From: Melanopsichium pennsylvanicum
Lineage: Eukaryota > Basidiomycota > Ustilaginomycetes > Ustilaginales
Length of the DNA stretch: 26,136 bases
Reading direction: 5' to 3'
Assembly: GCA_900208305.1 (NCBI GenBank)
Contig: OAPG01000039.1
Coordinates: forward strand, 1 to 26,136
The translations under genes were made by a program, and so were the position numbers. Of the stretch, positions 1 through 10,435 are shown in pieces; position 1 is the first letter of the stretch; each line of letters starts with the position of its first letter. Under the pieces are notes generated by a model, which was given only the letters and a program-made list of their open reading frames with translations, did no database searches and had not been told where the DNA came from.

Positions 1-137
1 AAATTCTAGATAGAAGTTATTAAAATTAAAAATGTTATCTCCTGAAGCACTATTTTCAATATAAAAATTATATTTAGTTAGTACTAGAACAATTTTATAA
101 ATAAGATAGGAAAGTGTAATGTACATTATTGTTTTGA
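1..137 (-). other. 5' portion of the second cox1 intron (truncated by window edge)
   Basis: On the minus strand, cox1 coding similarity stops after the residues YQHLF. In Cox1 this is normally followed by WFFGHPE, but here the reading frame continues SKQ and meets TAA. The sequence from there to base 1 is AT-rich and has no Cox1 similarity, so it is read as the beginning of another intron. Its core and any encoded endonuclease would lie outside the window, so the intron type cannot be assigned. Confidence 0.7.
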
Positions 138-351
138 GAATAGGTGTTGGTAAAGAATTGGATCTCCACCTCCTGCTGGATCATAGAAGGATGTATTAAA
201 ATTACGGTCTGTTAGTAGCATTGTAATTGCACCAGCTAGTACTGGTAGTGATAGTAGCAGTAGAATAGCTGTAACAAAGATAGCCCAAACAAATAGTGGT
301 AGTTTATGTAGTGTCATTCCAGGGTTTCGCATGTTAAGAACTGTAGTAATA
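138..351 (-). CDS. cox1: cytochrome c oxidase subunit 1, exon 2
   Basis: This internal exon encodes about 71 residues of Cox1, from [12 protein letters not shown] through [12 protein letters not shown] and [27 protein letters not shown]. These are strongly conserved positions in the mid-protein transmembrane region of the catalytic core subunit of complex IV, which reduces oxygen at the heme a3-CuB centre in the inner membrane. It follows exon 1 (ending GAMNF) in the correct frame and register, so residues about 165-235 are covered. The 5' boundary is uncertain by one to three bases because the flanking Ts allow several splice positions. The remaining exons, including the CuB-ligand helix beginning WFFGHPE, are beyond the left edge. 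Confidence 0.9.
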
Positions 352-2247
<1,896 letters not shown>

Positions 2248-2382
2248 TAATCCTTCTAGTCTATTCACTTTTTTAGTACCAATCTTTTTATTTATAGTGT
2301 TAATTATTTTTTACTCTTTAATTATAAGTTAACATCCTTTTTTTAGTAGCCAAAAAAGTATTCCGTATTTACTTAATTTTGG

Positions 2383-2402
2383 TATACCTATATATAGGTA
2401 TA
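2383..2402. promoter_or_regulatory. 20-bp perfect palindrome containing the TATAGGTATA motif
   Basis: The sequence TATACCTATATATAGGTATA is an exact palindrome between trnS and cox1. Its half TATAGGTATA also occurs before nad2 (6128), nad4 (10058) and trnE (14127), which makes it a candidate transcription or processing signal. Function is unproven. Confidence 0.35.
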
Positions 2403-2411
2403 TAATTACAC

Positions 2412-2499
2412 GGACAAAAGGAGATTCGAACTCCTAAGGAAGTTTTTTATATTCCAGACAATTAGCAATCGCCTACACCTCGCCAATAGCGGTTTGTCC
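2412..2499 (-). tRNA. trnS(GCU): tRNA-Ser(GCU)
   Basis: A class II tRNA of 88 bases. The acceptor arms GGACAAA and TTTGTCC pair perfectly. The anticodon loop TTGCTAA gives anticodon GCU. A long variable arm (GGAA/TTCC stem) follows, and the T arm has a TTCGAAT loop with a GGAG/CTCC stem. The long variable arm and the anticodon agree on serine (AGY codons). Confidence 0.92.
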
Positions 2500-2537
2500 A
2501 TAAGTAACCTATATAAAGAAGGTATAAAAAGAAACTA

Positions 2538-2579
2538 TTTTAATTTAATTTAATTTAATTTAATTTAATTTAATTTAAT
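2538..2579. repeat. (TTTAA)n microsatellite
   Basis: About eight tandem copies of the pentamer TTTAA lie downstream (minus strand) of the displaced nad1 fragment and upstream of trnS. It is a simple slippage-type repeat. Confidence 0.9.
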
Positions 2580-2634
2580 CCCAGTACGAATAGAATTAAT
2601 ATATTAAAGTAAAGGGGTTAAAAATAAGTATTAA

Positions 2635-2738
2635 TTAATAAGGACTAATATCGAAAGCAATCAGAAGACTAGGTACTAGGATTAGTAGTGCGATAGCTAT
2701 AGGAAGCATACCAGTCCAACAGAACGTCATAAGCCCAT
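2635..2738 (-). pseudogene. displaced, diverged 3' end of nad1
   Basis: The minus strand reads D-GLMTFCWTGMLPIAIALL, then ILVPSLLIAFDISPY and TAA, almost identical in protein to the last 34 residues of the intact nad1 at 4471-5466 but with several synonymous changes. It has no nad1 body upstream: trnR and a decayed endonuclease lie between it and intact nad1. The best explanation is that this is the original nad1 3' end, left behind after an endonuclease-linked copy replaced it, as also seen at nad3. A short match to nad1 (TCTTCAGCAAAT, near 2770) may be more of the same remnant. A duplication unrelated to the endonuclease is possible. Confidence 0.8.
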
Positions 2739-2792
2739 CTAGATAAATTAATATAATCGTTTATTTACTCTTCAGCAAATTGTAATAATTGA

Positions 2793-2863
2793 ATAACTAA
2801 AGAGACTCGAACTCTTATCCATACTATCAGAAGTAGTAGACATTAGCATTATGTTATAGTTAG
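2793..2863 (-). tRNA. trnR(UCU): tRNA-Arg(UCU)
   Basis: A 71-base cloverleaf: acceptor CTAACTA/TAGTTAT (first pair mismatched), D arm ACAT/ATGT with 7-base loop, anticodon stem TACTA/TAGTA with loop CTTCTGA (anticodon UCU), and T arm AAGAG/CTCTT around TTCGAGT. The mismatched first acceptor pair and short D loop are slightly unusual, but the rest is sound. It sits between the decayed endonuclease and the displaced nad1 3' end. Confidence 0.82.
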
Positions 2864-2935
2864 TTACAGTTTTATAAAAACTAGTAGCGCCAGCGCAGAA
2901 AGATCTACAAACCTTAAAAATAGGGGGGACTACAA

Positions 2936-4196
2936 ATTAGTAACTTTAGAAAAGATCCAACCTTTAATAATTGTACCTGAATCGAGCTATTTACGAAGTG
3001 TTTTTAGGCTAACACTTCGACCTTCGATATTATAAGTGTGCGCAGATGCGACTGTAATAGAAGGTACAACAGTTTCAGTATTATTAATAGTGTCTTTAAT
3101 AAGCACTTTCATTGAATTTAATTTGTATTAAGACCCACACGTGATTCAACACGGTACTGATCGAATAGCTTTTTAAGCGCTTCAACAGGGATTAGATAAA
3201 TTTTTGTATTCTCAGTAGGTCCGATTCGTGATACAGTATAGCGTCGGAATAGTTTAGTACCGGAAGAAAGAGACAACACCAATACCAAGTTGACGAGCAC
3301 CAACTGCAGCACTTGCAGCTTCAAATACTAGAACATCATCCAGGTAAAGATAAATTGGTTGAGACATACTCGTTACCATTTTATTCCATTTTTCATAAGA
3401 TAGTTCAGAATGATCTGTGTAAGGTCCTATGTTAGCTACTTTTACAGTATTAAGTGAAGGTTTCAGTGTTAGAATAAGATACTGTAAAAGAATAATAATT
3501 TTACGAAGTTGATCAATACTAGCTTCTTTAATTTCTTTTAGTTGAACTAGTTCAACTAGATAAATTGTTAGGCTAAAATTTTCTAGTCCATACTTAGACA
3601 TATTAGAAATAATTGGACGTGTCTTATTTTTAGAAATGTCTTGTTTATAATTAGCAACACGTTTGGCTAGCTCAACACTACTTCCAACATATTGTTCACC
3701 AGTTAGCATATTAGTCCAGATGTAAATACCAGCATATTTAGGTAGACCACTACGTTTACCAATTAGCTGATAAATATCCTTTTTATTTACCTCTTTTGTA
3801 ATAGGATCACAATAATTTACTGTTTTAGGTTCAATACTAATAAGTTGTTCAAGTTATTCTGGTAGAACTCGATCGAACTTACTAGGTAGAATCTTATTAA
3901 GTACATCCGTATCTGTATTATTACCGGAAGTAAGATACCGTCGTGCAATGAGATATGGGTTAGAAGTGTTTTCGTCCTAGATCTTTTTCTAGTACTTCAG
4001 ACCAGAAATTCTCATTATTATCCTTTTCTTCTGCATCTTTCTTCTTTTTGTCTCCGGTATTATACCAAGCATAGCTACCTACAATTATACTCATGCTGCT
4101 ACTATTTGTATTAGAAGCTAGTTGATCAATTAGTAGACCTCCTTGAACAAGTAGAGTAATACAAATTAGAATAGAATAAATAGCAGTGCAACACAA
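2936..4196 (-). pseudogene. decayed GIY-YIG homing endonuclease downstream of nad1
   Basis: The central part (about 3709-3254, open further upstream) encodes AGIYIWTNMLTGEQYVGSS, a clear GIY-YIG nuclease motif, followed by the family-typical LKPSLNTVKVA. The coding capacity is broken: a frameshift near 3960, an in-frame TAA near 3855, a frameshift near 3260 where the product switches to SSGTKLFRRYTVSRIGP, and TAG within the C-terminal DNA-binding repeat (EGRSVSLKTLRK then LDSGTIIKGW). The C-terminal repeat matches that of the endonuclease remnant after nad3, so the two elements are related. It lies between nad1 and the displaced nad1 3' end, consistent with an element that arrived with a replacement nad1 3' end. 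Only 3441 onward is duplicated in the palindrome. Confidence 0.82.
3960..4196 (-). CDS. 78-codon reading frame at the start of the decayed endonuclease
   Basis: This short frame has a hydrophobic start (AIYSILICITLLVQGGLL) and a charged, lysine- and glutamate-rich end (KKKKDAEEKD). An ATG is lacking: it can start at TTG or, because the frame is open upstream, earlier. It ends just where a frame change would continue toward the endonuclease, so it is probably the N-terminal remnant of that gene and not an independent protein. No family is recognised. Confidence 0.3.
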   Translation of the reverse strand: MCCTAIYSILICITLLVQGGLLIDQLASNTNSSSMSIIVGSYAWYNTGDKKKKDAEEKDNNENFWSEVLEKDLGRKHF

Positions 4197-4210
4197 ATCT
4201 TTAGAAAAAT

Positions 4211-4248
4211 GGTAATTCGGTAGGACAAAACAGGAATGGCTACTAGTA
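4211..4248 (-). pseudogene. ectopic fragment of the nad2 5' end
   Basis: About 38 bases match the start of nad2 (around 6399-6437) with one difference. They encode LLVAIPVxSYRIT in the nad2 frame. The fragment lies between nad1 and the decayed endonuclease, in opposite orientation to nad2 of the same arm. It is too short to function and is probably a recombination footprint. Confidence 0.7.
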
Positions 4249-4470
4249 GATGTAGAAATGAATTTACGTTTACCATACCTATATTAATATCCATTAAAGT
4301 TGTACATTCTGGTAAATATAAATTCTTACCTTTTTTTACTATAATAATAAAACAGGGATTAAAAAATTACTATAATGGTGAAAAAAGAAATAAATTCTCT
4401 AGTCCTACTAAAATTATTATACTAATATAAGTAACCGTGTGGCGCGCAAGGGGGAAAATAGTTATTATTT

Positions 4471-5466
4471 TTAATAAGGGCTAATATCGAATGCAATTAG
4501 TAGACTTGGTACTAGGATTAGAAGAGCGATAGCAATTGGTAGAAGTCCAGTCCAACAGAATACCATTAGTGAATCGTACCGCATTCGAGGCAGTGTAGCT
4601 CGAATCCATACAAATAGGAACATAATTAGAACTGCTTTTACAGCTAGAGCAATACTTTGTAGGTTAATAAATGAATCTTCAGCAAATAGTACTTGAGGTG
4701 ACATGTTATATCCACCAAGGAATAGAATTGCTGTGAAAGTAGACATTAGAACAATACTTCCATACTCTGCTAGGAAGAAAAATACAAAGATCATACCTGA
4801 GTGCTCTGTCATGAAACCAGCAACTAGCTCAGATTCAGCTTCTGGAAGATCGAATGGTGTACGGTTTGTTTCAGCAAGTGCGGAAATAAAGAATAGAATA
4901 AAGATAGGTAGTAGAGGTATAATATACCATACACTTTGTTGAGCTTCAATAATTTCTGTAATATTGAATGTACCACAAAGTAGAATTACAGTTAGTACAG
5001 CAGCACTATAAATTAGTTCGTAACTAATCATTTGAGCTGTAGATCGTAGAGAACCTAGGAAAGCATATTTAGAATTAGCTGACCATCCTGCAAATAGGAT
5101 ACCATATACACCAATACTTGAAAGGGCTAGAGAGTAAAGAATACCTAGTGAAAAATCACTAAGAGCTAGACCAGGACCTAGAGGAATAACACCCCAACCT
5201 AGTAGACTAAAAATTAGTGTTACCATAGGAGCTAGAAAGAATAGACTTTTTGTAGCTTGTGATGGAATAACTTGCTCTTTAATTACCAGTTTTAGAGCAT
5301 CTGCAAATGGTTGTAGTAGAGCATAGTATCCAACAACATTAGGTCCAATTCGTCGTTGCATTGATCCCATTACTTTTCGTTCAATTACTGTCATAAAAGC
5401 AACACTTAGTAGAATTGGAACAAGAACTACTAGAATCTCTAGTAGATTATATAGAATTGAAAGCAT
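4471..5466 (-). CDS. nad1: NADH dehydrogenase subunit 1
   Basis: A 331-residue, highly hydrophobic protein of normal Nad1 length. It forms part of the proton-pumping membrane arm of complex I next to the quinone site. Diagnostic stretches are [15 protein letters not shown] (29-43) and AETNRTPFDLPEAESELVAGF (198-218), whose acidic residues line the quinone channel. ATG starts the conserved N-terminus and TAA ends it. All tryptophans are TGG. The first 55 codons and the upstream region are also duplicated in inverted orientation at 12126-12587. Its last 34 codons have a diverged twin at 2635-2738. An identical full copy is in the right arm (24111-25106). Confidence 0.97.
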   Translation of the reverse strand: MLSILYNLLEILVVLVPILLSVAFMTVIERKVMGSMQRRIGPNVVGYYALLQPFADALKLVIKEQVIPSQATKSLFFLAPMVTLIFSLLGWGVIPLGPGLALSDFSLGILYSLALSSIGVYGILFAGWSANSKYAFLGSLRSTAQMISYELIYSAAVLTVILLCGTFNITEIIEAQQSVWYIIPLLPIFILFFISALAETNRTPFDLPEAESELVAGFMTEHSGMIFVFFFLAEYGSIVLMSTFTAILFLGGYNMSPQVLFAEDSFINLQSIALAVKAVLIMFLFVWIRATLPRMRYDSLMVFCWTGLLPIAIALLILVPSLLIAFDISPY

Positions 5467-5762
5467 TTTTAAGTTTTATTTTACTGCGTTACTAATTTTA
5501 CTAATTACTAATCTAATATCTAGATTATTTAAAGTAAATACGCACGTTAATAAATCTATACTTAATTACCGCCCGTGCGCAAGCGCAGCGCAAGCGCAAA
5601 ATGTAGACTAAATTGCGCGCGAGCTCTTAGATAGATTAATCTATTTTATTATAGACTAACCTACTATATTAATTTCTCTTTTATTTAAATGAAAGTAATA
5701 AGTATAGATAGGAGTAAATCAAAAAGAGTAAGAGTAAGTACTCTATCCTATACAAGAATAGG
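5301..5762. repeat. nested inverted repeat, copy in nad1 5' region
   Basis: This 462-bp segment contains nad1 codons 1-55 plus about 296 bp upstream. It matches the reverse complement of 12126-12587 (coordinate sum 17888) with three differences seen: one coding (R39 to Q) and two upstream. Similarity ends abruptly at TTTGCAG in the gene and at CCTATTCTTG upstream. Confidence 0.92.
5567..5599 (-). repeat. GC cluster, family A
   Basis: On the minus strand it reads TTGCGCTTGCGCTGCGCTTG followed by CGCACGGGCGGTA. It consists of two tandem TGCGCTTGCGC units plus a GGGCGGTA tail. Near-identical copies occur at 9984, 10121 (lacking the tail), 12289 and 14470, and mirrored in the right arm. GC clusters of this sort are known as mobile or recombinogenic elements in fungal mtDNA. 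Confidence 0.88.
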
Positions 5763-6112
5763 GTCGCGCCAGCGCATTCATTTTTTGATTAGATAGTTTA
5801 ATTAAATAGATCTTCCGAAAGCCTAAATAGCAAATTTTAAGTAGTTAACAAGAAGATTAAAAGTATACAGATCGCAACACCTGTAAATACATGTGTATAT
5901 ATCTCACTGTTTAATTTTATATGCTTGTTTTCCTTCGGGAAACAGGGAAATTTATTTATGTGTAGTTAATATTAATAAATTAACTATTTTTAAGTAAGAT
6001 ATATAATTATCCTCTTGAAAAAAAGAGGCGTAAGGAGGGGTAAATAATAAATAAGCTTGGCTACCGATTCATGCTAGGTATTTTTCAGGTGTTACAGCTT
6101 CTATTATTACAA

Positions 6113-6229
6113 GCGTTTACTATATAGTATAGGTATACTAATTATTATATAAAAATTAGTATAATATGTATAAATAAAGATTATACCCTGTACTGCTACA
6201 CATTTTTACTATTTAATTATAGTAAACGC
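6113..6229. promoter_or_regulatory. nested stem-loop upstream of nad2
   Basis: A 12-bp inverted repeat (GCGTTTACTATA at 6113-6124, TATAGTAAACGC at 6218-6229) encloses a second one (ATACTAATT at 6135-6143, AATTAGTAT at 6154-6162) and the motif TATAGGTATA (6128-6137). It is a candidate promoter or replication-origin structure. Function is inferred from form and position only. Confidence 0.4.
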
Positions 6230-6371
6230 CATTCTTTATAAAAAAGAGAGTTTATTAGGACTAAGTTTCTGTTTTTGTAGAACATATGAAATTATAAATT
6301 GTGATTTAGTAGTAAAATAAATAATAATTTACTATAAAATTAATGGGATTTATTATAAAGTAGTAGTCGTA

Positions 6372-7985
6372 ATGCTTTCAATTGGTCTAATTTCACTACT
6401 AGTAGCCATTCCTGTTTTCTCCTACCGAATTACTCCTAGTCTATTTAATCGAATTACATCTGTAGTTCTAATCTATTCTGCTCTACTGGCTTTTAATGGT
6501 CTACATATTGAGTCACTAGCTTCCGGAGTAGGTATCTACAGTGGACTATTCCATGTAACAACAGTATCAGTAGCTATTGAAGGATTTCTACTTTTCACTG
6601 GTGCTCTAATTCTACTAGGTTGGGGTCCAGTTACAGATAAAACGATTGTACGATCAAGTACAACAGTAGTTCCAACAATTAGTGAGTATTCACTAATGAT
6701 TCTATTTACATCTATGGGTGCTACACTACTACTAAGTAGTTCTGATCTAGTAAGTATGTATCTAAGTATTGAGCTACAAAGTTTTGCTGTTTATATTCTA
6801 GCAACACTTTACCGAGATTCAGAATCTGCAACAAGTGCTGGTCTTAAATACTTTCTACTAGGTGGTCTATCATCAGCCCTAATTCTACTAGGTACAGCAC
6901 TAATTTATAGTTATACAGGTCTTACACAATTTGAAAGTATTTATACTCTAGTACAAGTAACAGGATCAGATTATATAGCTTATAGTGCTGTTTATAGTGG
7001 TGGTGTTACATGTGGACTACTTCTAATTGGTATTGGATTCCTATTTAAAGTAGCAGCAGCTCCACTACATAATTGGGGACCAGATGTATATGATGGTGTA
7101 CCAACCATTGTAACATCTTGGCTAACAACAATGCCAAAAATTTCCATCTTTGTATTTCTTCTAGAACTACAATCAGGACTAGAAGGTAGTTTTGAATCAC
7201 TAAGTGTTCTTATTAGTGATGATACATCTATTAATATTTGGAAAAATCTACTACTTATTGCTAGTGTTCTAAGTCTTATTATCGGTACAGTAGTTGGACT
7301 TAGTCAATATCGTATTAAACGACTTCTAGCATATAGTACTATTAGTCACGTAGGATTTCTACTACTAGCTCTATCAATTAATACTGAAGAATCAATTGAA
7401 TCATTCCTATTCTATCTAATTCAATACTCACTTACAAATGTAAACACATTCCTAATTCTTCTAGCATTTGGATACATTATGAGCACAAGTAAATCATACC
7501 TAGTTTCAAATCGTGCTACTAATAAACAATCAGTTAATAGTACAGACATTCAGTTTATTGATCAACTTAAAGGTCAATTTAAGGAAAATCCTCTACTAGG
7601 ACTAAGTCTTGCTCTTTGTCTATTCTCTATGGCAGGTATTCCACCACTAATTGGATTTTTTGCAAAACAAATGGTTCTATATTCAAGTACTCACGGTGGT
7701 TACTATTTTGTATCTATTATAGCAATTCTAGTAAGTGTAATTAGTGCATCTTACTATCTAAAAATTATTCGAGTTATCTACTTCGATAGTCAAGATACTC
7801 AAACTGAGGTAGTATATACTGATAGTACTCTAAATACACAAGATACTAATACTACTCAAACAATTACTAACGTACATAGTCTACTAATTTCTAGTCTTAC
7901 TATGATTATCGTACTATTTGTACTTCAACCATCAATCCTACTAAATAGCTGTCATATTCTAGCTCTATCACTATTCTATTACTAA
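6372..7985 (+). CDS. nad2: NADH dehydrogenase subunit 2
   Basis: A 537-residue protein with many membrane helices, an antiporter-like proton-pumping subunit of complex I. Recognisable family stretches are [28 protein letters not shown], the central [20 protein letters not shown] with its conserved lysine and histidine, [19 protein letters not shown] and [13 protein letters not shown]. The length is normal for a fungal Nad2. ATG at 6372 begins the hydrophobic first helix. Its TAA shares its last A with the ATG of nad3, the nad2-nad3 arrangement common in fungal mtDNA, suggesting co-transcription. All tryptophans are TGG. Identical copy in the right arm (21592-23205). Confidence 0.96.
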   Translation: MLSIGLISLLVAIPVFSYRITPSLFNRITSVVLIYSALLAFNGLHIESLASGVGIYSGLFHVTTVSVAIEGFLLFTGALILLGWGPVTDKTIVRSSTTVVPTISEYSLMILFTSMGATLLLSSSDLVSMYLSIELQSFAVYILATLYRDSESATSAGLKYFLLGGLSSALILLGTALIYSYTGLTQFESIYTLVQVTGSDYIAYSAVYSGGVTCGLLLIGIGFLFKVAAAPLHNWGPDVYDGVPTIVTSWLTTMPKISIFVFLLELQSGLEGSFESLSVLISDDTSINIWKNLLLIASVLSLIIGTVVGLSQYRIKRLLAYSTISHVGFLLLALSINTEESIESFLFYLIQYSLTNVNTFLILLAFGYIMSTSKSYLVSNRATNKQSVNSTDIQFIDQLKGQFKENPLLGLSLALCLFSMAGIPPLIGFFAKQMVLYSSTHGGYYFVSIIAILVSVISASYYLKIIRVIYFDSQDTQTEVVYTDSTLNTQDTNTTQTITNVHSLLISSLTMIIVLFVLQPSILLNSCHILALSLFYY

Positions 7986-8704
7986 TGAACACAATTACAC
8001 TATTTTTTATTTTTATCCCTATTCTAGCAGTTATTCTTCTATTTGCTAACCTTCTACTAGCTGTTCACCGACCTGATTCAGAAAAAGTTACACCATATGA
8101 ATGTGGTTTTAGTCCAGTATATGGTCAAACACGAAACCCTTTCTCTATTCAATTTTATCTAGTAGGTATTCTATTCCTAGTATTTGATATTGAACTCCTA
8201 ATGACTTACCCATTTGCCGTAAATCTTTACCAGACAAGTGCTTATGGGTTCTGGATCTTTGTTATCTTTTTCCTAGTACTTACTGTTGGTTTCATTTACG
8301 AGTTTGGAACAGGAGCTCTATACTTCACAGATAAACGATCTTCAATTAACAATGTTGATGTTGTTAAGTCTAATACTTCCCCTTTTACTAATAAAAACGA
8401 TCTTATTCTACCAGTTAAAAAATTAGTAAAAGTGAAAGTAACAATTCACTTCGTTAGAGGTAGAAAAAAAGAAAAATCAACTTATCTATCTGATGCCTAC
8501 GAAAAGGATCTAGGACAATCTACTGAGAATGTGCACCTAAAAGCACAATGTCATATTCAGAGTGGTAACCCTACTGATCAGACAACTATCAATGAGGTGC
8601 AAAAAGCTTTTCATTCTATCCCGCCGGTAGGCACTCAGGAAGAACTAGATAAACTAGCTAGTATTTCATCCAGTACAATTCTTCTTTCAGACAGCATTAG
8701 TTAA
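7985..8704 (+). CDS. nad3: NADH dehydrogenase subunit 3 with C-terminal endonuclease-derived extension
   Basis: Residues 1 to about 121 are a complete Nad3: three membrane helices, [13 protein letters not shown] (38-50), and the acidic FDIE helix (67-70). This complex I membrane-arm subunit helps couple quinone reduction to proton pumping. Nad3 is usually about 115-130 residues, but this frame continues to 239 with a hydrophilic lysine- and serine-rich tail (from INNVDVVKS). Beyond the TAA the same frame runs into a GIY-YIG domain, so the tail is the N-terminal part of a fused homing endonuclease cut off by a nonsense codon. The original nad3 3' end is found at 9655-9799. Whether the tail is removed or tolerated is unknown. 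Confidence 0.93.
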   Translation: MNTITLFFIFIPILAVILLFANLLLAVHRPDSEKVTPYECGFSPVYGQTRNPFSIQFYLVGILFLVFDIELLMTYPFAVNLYQTSAYGFWIFVIFFLVLTVGFIYEFGTGALYFTDKRSSINNVDVVKSNTSPFTNKNDLILPVKKLVKVKVTIHFVRGRKKEKSTYLSDAYEKDLGQSTENVHLKAQCHIQSGNPTDQTTINEVQKAFHSIPPVGTQEELDKLASISSSTILLSDSIS

Positions 8705-9650
8705 ATCCGAAAAGCATTTCAAGCTATTGTAGGAGTTGGACGTAGCAAACTTGTATCTAATAAACGTGTTTATGGTGTTTACGTATTCACTAACCTAATC
8801 AAAAATGATCAACTAGTTGGTAGCAGTATGAGTCTCTCTGTTCGACTAGTACATTATTTTAAACCTAGCACTCTAGCCACTAGTTCACGTTATTTTGTTT
8901 TTACATCTAACACTATACAAATATTCCGATTTTTAGCTAGAGATTTCTATTTTTGTTAAAAATGGAATGGTTATGCAGTAGAAGATATTACTAAACTGCA
9001 AAGTCTTGTACTGTGTCTGAAACAATATTCTATTTTCACTCTTAATAGTACACTTAATACAATGAAAGTTGATGGTGTTACACCAGTGAAAAAGTGAAAA
9101 GTAGTATTATTAAAGCTAACTCTGTCCCTGTCTATGTTTATGTGAATGATATTCTTATTTATATTAGTTCTAGTGCAGCTCAACTATAACTGAAACAGAT
9201 ATCTCTCGAGCAACAATTAGTCTAGCAACGGCTAACCCTAACCGTCTTGTTTTTTATTCTTTATCACTCAGCAGGCTCACACTCAATCAATTCTTTCTAC
9301 TTGTGTTCTACTATCTACAGAAGAATTTGTAGACCTAGTTAAAGAAGCTCGATCTATTTTTACTAAATCACCCAAACCACATCTAACACCGGAAAACCGT
9401 CTAGCAGTAAAATCACAGAAGATTAAGATTGGGGCCTTCGACCGCCGAAGGAAAAAATAGGAAACAGGGAAAACTTATTACAAAGAAAGTATTTATCAAA
9501 TGAATCCGTTTACACGAACACTAGGTCCCACAAAATATGTTAGTATGGATACTATTCGTAAATGTATATCTAAGGGAACAACATATAAAGGATGGAAATT
9601 CTCTAGTACTCCTCAGGCCAATTATTATAACATATCCTTATGCAATGAAC
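8705..9650 (+). pseudogene. decayed GIY-YIG homing endonuclease fused to nad3
   Basis: Directly after the nad3 TAA and in the same frame come IRKAFQAIVGVGRSKL and VYGVYVFTNLIKNDQLVGSS, a GIY-YIG nuclease start. The frame then stops (8957-8959). Related pieces follow in shifted frames: LQSLVLCLKQYSIFTLNSTL-NTMKVDG, VPVYVYVNDILIYISSSAAQL and, at about 9500-9640, KYVSMDTIRKCISKGTTYKG, the C-terminal DNA-binding repeat shared with the nad1-linked element. A GC hairpin (CCTTCG...CGAAGG, about 9434-9452) interrupts it. A TGA sits at a likely tryptophan (KKxK). The gene is clearly dead, its job having been to spread itself with a replacement nad3 3' end. Confidence 0.85.
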
Positions 9651-9654
9651 CTTT

Positions 9655-9799
9655 CCCAAACAAGCACTTATGGATGCGGATGAAAATCCGCCGAAGGCTT
9701 CCTGGTACTTACTGTTGGTTTTGTTTACGAGTTTAATTCAGGTGCTCTATACTTTACTTTACAGATAAACGAAGCTCTATCCGTGTTGAAAAACCATAA
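9655..9799 (+). pseudogene. displaced original 3' end of nad3
   Basis: The sequence matches nad3 from about Q83 onward: QTSTYG, a diverged stretch containing a GCGGAT-GAAA-ATCCGC hairpin, then [21 protein letters not shown] 5-base duplication (TTTAC) shifts the frame. Without it the end would read DKRSSIRVEKP and TAA at 9797-9799, giving a normal Nad3 of about 126 residues. It lies directly after the decayed endonuclease. This is the remnant of the pre-invasion gene end. Confidence 0.85.
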
Positions 9800-9983
9800 T
9801 TTTAGCTTTTCTTCCCTCTCCTTATAAAATATTCTATTTTATTAGCATTCTGCGCTGGCGCGACTAATTTTAATAAATAAAAAAACCTATCTTTTTATTG
9901 GCGCCCTCTTACCTGCTGCCCGCCGCTAGAAAATTTTATAAAGGGGTTTTTTTAATCTACATAATAAAAGATAGGACAAAAGA

Positions 9984-10016
9984 TTGCGCTTGCGCTGCGC
10001 TTGCGCGCGGGCGGTA
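9984..10016 (+). repeat. GC cluster, family A
   Basis: Full copy in plus orientation with the GCGCGGGCGGTA tail. See the finding on the dispersed GC-cluster family. Confidence 0.88.
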
Positions 10017-10120
10017 AATCTTTCTATTTTTTATTAATTTCCTTATTTTATGTATTGTATAGGTATACTTATGCTTTTATTATATTACTATATTTATTAT
10101 ATAAGTTAGAAAATAAATGA

Positions 10121-10150
10121 TTGCGCTTGCGCTGCGCTTGCGCACGGTTA
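10121..10150 (+). repeat. GC cluster, family A, shortened
   Basis: It has the tandem TGCGCTTGCGC core but ends CACGGTTA, lacking the GGCGG of the other copies. Confidence 0.85.
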
Positions 10151-10435
10151 TCAATTTATAGCCGTCGTAAAATGGAGTAGCGCCTATAATACTCTTTTTT
10201 ATTGGGGCGGGCTTAGATAACTTATGCTATAAACTTTCGGGGGGGGCTGCGGTAGGCAGCAGTCGTAGGTATAAATTATATTAAGTATCCTCCGACTAAT
10301 AAATAAAAAGTACTGTTCTCTGCGCCCGCGCCCAGCAGAACAGAAAATAATAAAAGAGATAAGGGATAAAAAAAGAATATACTTTTTATTAGCCCATAAA
10401 GAAGGACATCAACAATAAAAAAATGAAAAAAGAAA

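Larger units (their letters stand above)
5467..6371. other. 905-bp spacer between divergent nad1 and nad2
   Basis: No gene is visible. It holds the duplicated nad1 leader (to 5762), a 33-bp GC cluster (5567-5599), a short GCGCCAGCGC cluster (5764-5775), a GC hairpin GTTTTCCTTCGGGAAAC (5927-5943), and a nested stem-loop with the TATAGGTATA motif (6113-6229) before nad2. As the spacer between divergently transcribed genes it is the expected place for promoters. Confidence 0.7.
9800..10435 (+). other. spacer between nad3 remnants and nad4
   Basis: No gene is seen. It holds two family A GC clusters (9984-10016 and 10121-10150, the second lacking the GGGCGG tail), a TGCGCTGGCGCGAC cluster (9851-9864), G-rich runs near 10240 and 10320, and the motif TATAGGTATA (10058-10067) in the direction of nad4. 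The A-rich segment before 10436 is probably the nad4 leader. Confidence 0.7.

Noticed and set aside
2990..3000. TAG read as leucine, as in some chytrid mitochondria
   Set aside because: The only candidate in-frame TAG is in a gene already broken by frameshifts and another stop. Intact genes contain none, so there is no support.
3118..3324. Independent 68-codon gene
   Set aside because: Its second half (SSGTKLFRRYTVSRIGP) continues the endonuclease C-terminal region after a frameshift. It is part of the decayed gene.
4236..4430. 64-codon plus-strand frame after nad1 (mirror at 25147-25341)
   Set aside because: Low-complexity AT-rich translation overlapping the nad2 fragment on the other strand, with no family features.
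4703..4942. 79-codon plus-strand frame within nad1 (mirror at 24635-24874)
   Set aside because: It lies wholly antisense to conserved nad1 coding sequence and has no recognisable product.
6058..6100. tRNA-like sequence (GGCTACCGATTCATGCTAGG)
   Set aside because: No consistent acceptor, D and T arms could be built around it.
7983..7987. One-base overlap of nad2 and nad3 as an oddity
   Set aside because: The TAATG overlap is common in fungal mitochondrial genomes.
8971..9183. 70-codon minus-strand frame in the decayed endonuclease (mirror at 20394-20606)
   Set aside because: The opposite strand carries recognisable endonuclease remnants, so this frame is antisense noise.
9500..9736. Independent 78-codon gene after nad3
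   Set aside because: It consists of the endonuclease C-terminal repeat running into the out-of-frame nad3 remnant, so it is not a separate gene.
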